From: Actinomycetota bacterium
GTDB taxonomy: Bacteria > Actinomycetota > Geothermincolia > Fen-727 > Anoxymicrobiaceae
Length of the DNA stretch: 5,139 nt
Reading direction: 5' to 3'
Assembly (NCBI GenBank): GCA_003154635.1
Contig: PMDX01000253.1
Span: 650-5,788, forward strand
Below are positions 1 to 4,147 of the stretch, piece by piece. Both the position numbers and the translations under genes were made by a program. Numbering within the stretch: the first letter of the stretch is position 1; each line of letters opens with the position of its first letter. The notes beneath the pieces are model-generated. The model was not told the origin of the DNA, did no database searches, and saw only the letters and a list, made by a program, of their open reading frames with translations.

Positions 1-747
1 GACGAGTGGGTGATCAACGGTCACAAGCTGTGGCCCACGAACTCGGGTGGAGTCGCCGACCTGTTCGGTGTCGTCTGCACGACGAAGGCGGGCTCCACAG
101 ACCTCGACGACTTCGCCTTCATCTTCGTCCCGGCGAAGACACGCGGGTGCACGCAGAGCGGCCCATACCAGAAGGCCGGCATGGCCGCCGACAAGAACGG
201 CGACATCTGGTTCGAGAACGTGAGGGTCCCTGTGTGGTACAGGGCGCACGGCCCCGGTGAAGACTTCAAGTATTTCAAGGAGATGGTCTCCTGGGGCAAT
301 ATGCTGAGCGTCGCCTTCTGTACGGGCGCGATGCTGAACGCCTACGAGCTTCTATCCGACTTCTGCACGCGGACCTCTTTCAGGGGTAAGCCACTCAAGG
401 AGAACGACGACATAGCCGGGGTGCTCGCGGATGTCGCACGTGATATCGAGGTGACCCGCATTGTGGGTTACCAGGCTGCGCGCATGCTGGACCGTCCCGA
501 CCTCTACGGCGACAGCTGGTCGGACGAGATAGTCACCAAGTGCCGTGCCTACAAGTATTTCGCCTGTGATAAGGCTATCGAAGTACTCGAGAATGCCATG
601 AACATTATGGGTCCTCACGGAAGCGACAGGGTCGAGGACATCGAGAAACACTGGCGCGACGTCAAGATTATCCAGTTGTGGCTGGGCGGCAAGCAACTGG
701 GTCAAATGGAGGTCGCGCGCTGGTACTACGACTGCAAGACGCTCTAG
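1..747 (+). CDS. Acyl-CoA dehydrogenase family protein, C-terminal part (5' truncated by window)
   Basis: The reading frame is open from base 1 and ends at TAG 745-747, giving the last 249 residues of a protein normally near 380-400 aa. It starts inside the middle beta-domain (fragment residues 2-16, EWVINGHKLWPTNSG, the usual INGxKxWxTN signature). The beta-domain exit signature GDIWFENVRVPV follows at about residues 67-78. The C-terminal helical domain runs to the end and includes IMGPHGSDRVEDIEKHWRD and a terminal RDVKIIQLWLGGKQLGQ block. These enzymes are FAD flavoproteins that oxidise acyl-CoA to 2-enoyl-CoA and pass electrons to ETF. In the terminal block the usual Tyr-Glu-Gly-Thr reads Trp-Leu-Gly-Gly, so the common catalytic Glu is missing; an alternative base, desaturation of an unusual substrate, or a non-dehydrogenase reaction is possible. 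The family is clear, the substrate is not. The next gene follows after 63 nt in the same direction. Confidence 0.93.
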   Translation, partial: DEWVINGHKLWPTNSGGVADLFGVVCTTKAGSTDLDDFAFIFVPAKTRGCTQSGPYQKAGMAADKNGDIWFENVRVPVWYRAHGPGEDFKYFKEMVSWGNMLSVAFCTGAMLNAYELLSDFCTRTSFRGKPLKENDDIAGVLADVARDIEVTRIVGYQAARMLDRPDLYGDSWSDEIVTKCRAYKYFACDKAIEVLENAMNIMGPHGSDRVEDIEKHWRDVKIIQLWLGGKQLGQMEVARWYYDCKTL

Positions 748-762
748 AGAGGCGTGTAACTT

Positions 763-781
763 CGGCAGCGGATGCCTGCCG
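763..781 (+). other. Small intergenic hairpin
   Basis: CGGCAG (763-768) pairs with CTGCCG (776-781) around a 7-nt loop, between the acyl-CoA dehydrogenase stop and the ribosome binding site of the next gene. No T-run follows, so it is not a convincing intrinsic terminator. It could be an mRNA processing or stability element, or chance in GC-rich DNA. Confidence 0.3.
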
Positions 782-796
782 GGGATCGAGGCGATA

Positions 797-804
797 GAGG
801 AGGG
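797..804 (+). promoter_or_regulatory. Ribosome binding site that sets the start at 811
   Basis: GAGGAGGG lies 6 nt before ATG 811 and decides between this ATG and an in-frame ATG at 772. The 772 ATG has no comparable site and falls within the hairpin region. Confidence 0.8.
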
Positions 805-810
805 TTCCTG

Positions 811-1410
811 ATGGATGAGACGATGATGAACATCGCGGAAAGCAACAGGGCAAACGGAGCTGGAGGGATGGGAGCGCGCCTCCTGAGGGAGCTGATCAGG
901 ACCCCGGTTTTCCTGGAGATCATCAAGTCCACTCTAAGAGACCTCGACCCCGATTCGGCGCGCCAGCTCGTACGCACGCTGATGTGGGAAGACGCGGAGC
1001 TTTCGCTTAGCCTCATCGGGTCGGTTCCGCAGATCATCAATTACATGGGCGCGGCCGGGCTGGAGCTGGGCAAGCAGATGAAGAATTTTCCTCCCGCGCT
1101 CCTCGACCAGTATGTGCCCCAGGTTCTGGGCGAGATCAACATGGATACTTTCAAAGCTTACCCGGAGGTATACGGCCCGCTCTTCGACAGTATGAAGGTC
1201 GCCGAGGCTGTCCCGGTATTCATGGGCATGGCCGTGAACATGGGGACCGGCCTGGTCATCAATGCGGCGGAGAAGAACCCCAATTTCGTGGGGGACGCTC
1301 TTTCCCAGGTTAACGGGCGCCAGGTGCTGAAGGCCGGGTTTGCCATAATACGTTCCGGCCTCCGGTGGATGGTTTCAGGTGTGAAGAAACTTCTGAAAAG
1401 AGGGAAATAG
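811..1410 (+). CDS. Helical protein of unknown function, paralogue of the next gene (199 aa)
   Basis: I do not recognise a named family. The product is 199 aa, predicted almost entirely helical, without cysteine clusters, nucleotide-binding loops or a signal peptide. Residues 45-63 (LDPDSARQLVRTLMWEDAE) begin a module that recurs in the downstream protein. Residues 64-84 form an uncharged, hydrophobic stretch containing LIGSVPQIIN. FPPALL (93-98) and VLGEIN (105-110) follow. A second uncharged stretch covers about 133-153. The C-terminus (181-199) is a cationic helix ending KKLLKRGK, which could bind acidic lipid or nucleic acid. ATG 811 is chosen because a strong GAGGAGGG site precedes it. 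The gene sits 63 nt after the acyl-CoA dehydrogenase and 24 nt before its paralogue, so it is probably in one transcript with CoA-thioester enzymes. A membrane-associated accessory or scaffold role is inference. Confidence 0.85.
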   Translation: MDETMMNIAESNRANGAGGMGARLLRELIRTPVFLEIIKSTLRDLDPDSARQLVRTLMWEDAELSLSLIGSVPQIINYMGAAGLELGKQMKNFPPALLDQYVPQVLGEINMDTFKAYPEVYGPLFDSMKVAEAVPVFMGMAVNMGTGLVINAAEKNPNFVGDALSQVNGRQVLKAGFAIIRSGLRWMVSGVKKLLKRGK

Positions 1411-1421
1411 TAAAGTCATGC

Positions 1422-1429
1422 GAGGTGAT
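1422..1429 (+). promoter_or_regulatory. Ribosome binding site supporting a TTG start
   Basis: GAGGTGAT is fully complementary to the usual 16S rRNA 3' end and lies 5 nt before TTG 1435. The only nearby ATG (1428) opens a frame that stops after five codons, so the TTG is the best start. Confidence 0.75.
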
Positions 1430-1434
1430 GCGAG

Positions 1435-2724
1435 TTGAGCGCTGAGGATGCTGGGAAGGTAAAAGGGGAGTCCTCCACCGAGGAGATGGTGGAGCGGTTG
1501 AGGGAGTCTCTCTCCGGCTACGATGGCACGGGACTGGCGGAACGGATCAACGAGTTCTCGATCATGATGATGGCCGTATTCAAGGACAACCCGGAACTTG
1601 CGGCCGAGGCGTTTCCCGCTATCGAAGCGGCTTTCACGGGTACGGACTTCGGGAAGCTTCGCGAGGCGGTCACGGCGCTACTGGGCTACGGTGCCGCCGG
1701 TGCGTCGAAGGCTCTCGAGCAGGTTCTCGTCAATCCGGTCGTGGTGGCCAATCTCGTCGGCATGCTGCCGCCGGTCATCAACGGCGTCCTCGAGGTCCTC
1801 GCCGCGCTCGTGGACAACCTCGACCTGCCCCCCGAGATACTCGCCAGCGCACTGTTCAACGTGCTGAGCGCCATCGACGCCGAAACGCTGGGCCACGATC
1901 TCTCCGGGATATCCAGGCAGGTGATCCTGCTGCACGCGGGCAACTACATCCTCGGTGGCGACGAGCCAAGATTCCGGGCGGTGTTTACCGATTTCATGGA
2001 GAGGCTCCTGGACAACCTCGACAGGGACGCCGCCTCGCATGCCCTTGTCGCCCTCCTTGAAGACGCGGAGGTGGCTGCCGCGGTCCTCGTAGACATCGTC
2101 TCGAGAGACCCGCGGGCTATAGACACGGTGGCATGGACCCTCGTTGAGTTGACCAACGTCGCGACGCGTGTCGTGTCGAACATGCTCGACCGTGCCGCGG
2201 CATGGCCTGAGGAATCGCTTGCGATCCTGGGCAAGGAAGGGCGAGTGCTGGACACCGCCGAGATGGGGCGCGCCCTGAACTCGTTCGTGACGTATGCCCT
2301 GCGACTCAGGGAGGCGAATCCAGGACTTCACCGCGAGATATATACGCACGCGCTCGAACCGGTCGATCCCGAGAGCCTTGAGGTTCACCTGCGCGCGGTC
2401 GCCGGCGACCTTGTCAGCGCGGCTACGGATCATCCCGGGATCAGCAAGGCGCTCGAGCCCGAAGAAGTGGGGAGGCGTGTTAATGAGGCGCTGGCCGGCT
2501 TCAATAGTGTCGCTGCACCCGGGGCCGTGAGCGACTACCTGAAAAGGATGTTCTCCGCAATCGACCCGGGCGAGCTGGAGGCGGCAATAAAGACCCTGGG
2601 AGGAGGCCTTGTCGACGCGCTCTTCGCAACCGCTCGAACCGGTCGCTCCGTTCTCCGCGCCGCCGCCTCAACCGCCTGGAAACTAACAAAAAACCTTTTC
2701 TCTCTCCCGATGAAAAAGACCTAG
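1435..2724 (+). CDS. Long helical repeat protein of unknown function (429 aa, TTG start)
   Basis: No named family is recognised. The 429-aa product is acidic, rich in Ala, Leu, Val and Glu, has no cysteine, and looks all-helical. Residues 107-152 align with residues 68-114 of the upstream protein: LVGMLPPVIN against LIGSVPQIIN, then PPEIL...VLSAIDAETL against PPALL...VLGEINMDTF, needing one single-residue gap. A short motif of the form hydrophobic-Asp-x-Glu/Asp heads several helices: IDAE at 147, LDRD at 195, VDPE at 310 and IDPG at 376. The last two blocks (311-330 and 377-396) match at about eight of twenty positions. Residues 96-119 are uncharged and strongly hydrophobic with a Pro-Pro pair. 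The C-terminus (about 401-429) is basic and may be an amphipathic membrane-binding helix. The start is TTG 1435, supported by a well-spaced GAGGTGAT site. It appears to be an expanded version of its 199-aa neighbour. Function is unknown; a scaffold or membrane-tethering partner for nearby CoA enzymes is a guess. Confidence 0.87.
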   Translation: MSAEDAGKVKGESSTEEMVERLRESLSGYDGTGLAERINEFSIMMMAVFKDNPELAAEAFPAIEAAFTGTDFGKLREAVTALLGYGAAGASKALEQVLVNPVVVANLVGMLPPVINGVLEVLAALVDNLDLPPEILASALFNVLSAIDAETLGHDLSGISRQVILLHAGNYILGGDEPRFRAVFTDFMERLLDNLDRDAASHALVALLEDAEVAAAVLVDIVSRDPRAIDTVAWTLVELTNVATRVVSNMLDRAAAWPEESLAILGKEGRVLDTAEMGRALNSFVTYALRLREANPGLHREIYTHALEPVDPESLEVHLRAVAGDLVSAATDHPGISKALEPEEVGRRVNEALAGFNSVAAPGAVSDYLKRMFSAIDPGELEAAIKTLGGGLVDALFATARTGRSVLRAAASTAWKLTKNLFSLPMKKT

Positions 2725-2734
2725 CCGTCGTCTT

Positions 2735-2810
2735 CCCTCCTCGAGGGGGGAGGGTCAGGGTGGGGGTGCAGCCAACAGCTCCACTCGAGGGGAGGGTCTA
2801 GAAGTGGGGG
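2735..2810. repeat. G-rich palindromic intergenic repeat, two imperfect copies
   Basis: CTCGAGGGGGGAGGGTC (2740-2756) recurs as CTCGAGGGGAGGGTC (2784-2798), differing by two G. The first copy is also the centre of a hairpin: CCCTCC 2735-2740 pairs with GGAGGG 2749-2754. The run of the type CTCGAGGGG-AGGGTCAGGGTGGGGGTG resembles a dispersed G-rich, REP-like intergenic element I recall from many bacterial genomes; this is recognition from memory, not a search. It has no coding potential and fills much of the 120-nt spacer between two genes. Confidence 0.55.
2745..2766 (+). other. Potential G-quadruplex tract
   Basis: Four G-runs of at least three (2745-2750, 2752-2754, 2758-2760, 2762-2766) are separated by loops of 1, 3 and 1 nt on the coding-sense strand. 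This fits the standard quadruplex pattern with short, favourable loops. It could fold in the mRNA or in the non-template DNA about 80 nt upstream of the next gene's start. Confidence 0.45.
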
Positions 2811-2831
2811 AAGAGCCGGACAACCAAGAAC

Positions 2832-2841
2832 AGGGGTGATC
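2832..2841 (+). promoter_or_regulatory. Ribosome binding site favouring the GTG start at 2845
   Basis: AGGGGTGATC closely matches the AGGAGGTGATC consensus and is placed to serve GTG 2845. The longer GTG start at 2836 lies inside this site, which argues against it. A shorter ATG start at 2872 has a weaker AAAGGTGG upstream and cannot be excluded. Confidence 0.6.
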
Positions 2842-2844
2842 GAA

Positions 2845-3990
2845 GTGGCAAGCGTAAAGGTGGGACGCGCGATGGATGAGATCATCAAGCTGTCCGAGAC
2901 CGTCGAGAACGACCGGGTCAAGGCCTGGAAAGATCGAGGCGGGAAAGTGCTGGGGTACGCTTGCGTGACCACCCCTCCGGAGATCATCGACGCTGCGGGC
3001 ATACTACCTTACCGTATCCGCGCACTTGGAAACCCGAACACCGAGATAGCCGACGCACATCTGGCGCGCTTCAACTGCAGCTTCTGCCGATCGTGCCTGC
3101 AGCTCGGGCTCGATGGGACCTACTCGTTTCTCGATGGTCTTGTGGAGACCAACGGGTGCGACCATCTTCGCGGGATGTTCGAAAACTGGGAGTACGTGAA
3201 CCCGTCCGAGTTTTTCCATTACGTGAAGGCGCCACACCTGGTTAACGACGATGCGCTGAGATACTACGCCGAGGAACTGGCGTTTTTCAAAGAAGCTATC
3301 GAGAAACATTTTGGAATGGAGATAACCGACGAGGCGCTCGTGCGCTCCATCGATAGGCAGGAGATCGTCCGCGACAAGCTCCGCGAGATATACCGCATGC
3401 GAGAGGGCTCGAGCCCGTCGTTCACGGGAGCGGAGGCCCTCTCCATGTTCCTGCTCGCGTCGGCCGTTCCAGTCGACGATTTCGTCGAGCTGGCCGATGC
3501 AGTGATAGCCGAGCGCCGTGACACCAGCATCACCGGATACCGTGCCCGCCTGATGCTTTGCGGCGCGGCCACCGACGAACTGGAGCTCATCGGCGCCATG
3601 GAGGGCGTTGGCGGACTTGTGGTGACAGACGGGCTCTGCTACGGGGCAAGGGCGTTCTGGAGCCCGGTCGTACTCGACAAAGACCCCATGGAGGCGCTCG
3701 CGCGGACGTATCTCGGAGACATGCTCTGCCCGAGGATGTACGACGACTACCCACGCAGGAGGGACTTCGTCCTGGAAGCGGTGGAGAGGGCCGACGTGGA
3801 CGGCGTCATTGTCATGCACAACAAGTTCTGCGATGTTCATGGCGTGGACAACGTTCAGCTCAGGCTCGACCTGGAAAAGCGTGACGTGCCTGTGCTCCAG
3901 CTCGAGAAGGAGTACGGGTCGAAGGCCGACATAGGCCGGATGAGGACCAGGGTGCAGGCGTTTCTCGAGAGGATCGGTGACAAGAGATGA
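2845..3990 (+). CDS. 2-hydroxyacyl-CoA dehydratase / benzoyl-CoA reductase family subunit (HgdB-like)
   Basis: The 381-aa product has the length and motif order of the HgdB/FldC/BcrB-type subunit family. The order is: GYACVTTPPEIIDAAGILPYRI (starting at residue 37), NCSFCRSC (77-84), TNGCDHLRG (102-110), a central Rossmann-like half, HNKFCDVHGVDN (325-336), and the usual terminal EKEYGSKADIGRMRTRVQAF block (354-373). Family members bind one [4Fe-4S] cluster through three cysteines. Here the likely ligands are C78 or C81, C105 and C329; C84 makes an unusually cysteine-dense site. Such subunits work as heterodimers that accept a low-potential electron from an ATP-hydrolysing activator and reductively dehydrate 2-hydroxyacyl-CoA or reduce an aryl-CoA. 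The partner is almost certainly the gene at 4147. Start 2845 is preferred because of the upstream site; GTG 2836 would add three residues. Which substrate is used cannot be told from sequence. Confidence 0.92.
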   Translation: MASVKVGRAMDEIIKLSETVENDRVKAWKDRGGKVLGYACVTTPPEIIDAAGILPYRIRALGNPNTEIADAHLARFNCSFCRSCLQLGLDGTYSFLDGLVETNGCDHLRGMFENWEYVNPSEFFHYVKAPHLVNDDALRYYAEELAFFKEAIEKHFGMEITDEALVRSIDRQEIVRDKLREIYRMREGSSPSFTGAEALSMFLLASAVPVDDFVELADAVIAERRDTSITGYRARLMLCGAATDELELIGAMEGVGGLVVTDGLCYGARAFWSPVVLDKDPMEALARTYLGDMLCPRMYDDYPRRRDFVLEAVERADVDGVIVMHNKFCDVHGVDNVQLRLDLEKRDVPVLQLEKEYGSKADIGRMRTRVQAFLERIGDKR

Positions 3991-4015
3991 CCGGTACGCT
4001 GCTGCGCGAACGCCG

Positions 4016-4147
4016 ATGAGCGTGGTACAACAGGAGATCGATAAGTTCGTAAAGAATGTTGAAGTGCCAAAGCGCGCTGGAAAAAGGAAGGTCCGCAGGC
4101 GCGCATCTGGAGCCCCCGCGCCGACGGCGCGCAGAGAGGAGATGTAA
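4016..4147 (+). CDS. Putative small basic peptide (43 aa), coupled to the downstream dehydratase gene
   Basis: ATG 4016 opens a 43-codon frame ending at TAA 4145-4147, which overlaps the next start as TAATG. The product begins MSVVQQEIDKFVKNVEVPKR, a possible short helix. A Lys/Arg-rich stretch follows (about residues 19-29, with RKVRRR), then an Ala/Pro-rich tail. No family is recognised. ATG 4016 has no clear ribosome binding site of its own; an in-frame GTG at 3977 inside the upstream gene, preceded by AGAGGA at short spacing, would give 56 aa. The one-base overlap and the fact that the frame fills the whole gap between two enzyme genes favour a real or regulatory small ORF. The absence of homology evidence and somewhat weaker GC bias at third codon positions argue for caution. 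It could simply be a translated leader that couples the two subunits. Confidence 0.4.
   Translation: MSVVQQEIDKFVKNVEVPKRAGKRKVRRRASGAPAPTARREEM
4098..4131 (+). other. Alternative hairpins before the second dehydratase subunit
   Basis: CGCGCC at 4117-4122 can pair either with GGCGCG at 4098-4103 (13-nt loop) or with GGCGCG at 4126-4131 (3-nt loop). The two structures exclude each other. The downstream one ends 2 nt before the ribosome binding site of the gene at 4147. This might modulate translation, but short GC-rich inverted repeats are common by chance here. Confidence 0.25.
4134..4141 (+). promoter_or_regulatory. Ribosome binding site for the gene at 4147
   Basis: GAGAGGAG lies 5 nt before ATG 4147 and sits within the last codons of the small upstream frame. 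It fixes the start of the second dehydratase subunit and fits translational coupling. Confidence 0.8.

Noticed and set aside
772..810. Longer start (ATG 772) for the 199-aa protein
   Set aside because: It has no good ribosome binding site, and the extra 13 codons would include the strong GAGGAGGG that serves ATG 811.
748..810. Promoter between the acyl-CoA dehydrogenase and the 199-aa gene
   Set aside because: No convincing -35/-10 pair is seen; the short gap and shared direction fit read-through.
1678..2433. A 251-codon minus-strand frame opposite the 429-aa gene
   Set aside because: The + strand frame has a strong ribosome binding site and homology to the neighbouring protein; the antisense frame has no recognisable features.
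2735..2766. Intrinsic terminator after the 429-aa gene
   Set aside because: The hairpin is short with an 8-nt loop and is followed by G-rich sequence rather than a T-run, so the standard terminator form is absent.
2836..2844. GTG 2836 as start of the first dehydratase subunit
   Set aside because: It falls within the AGGGGTGATC site that best serves GTG 2845; the difference is only three residues and remains uncertain.
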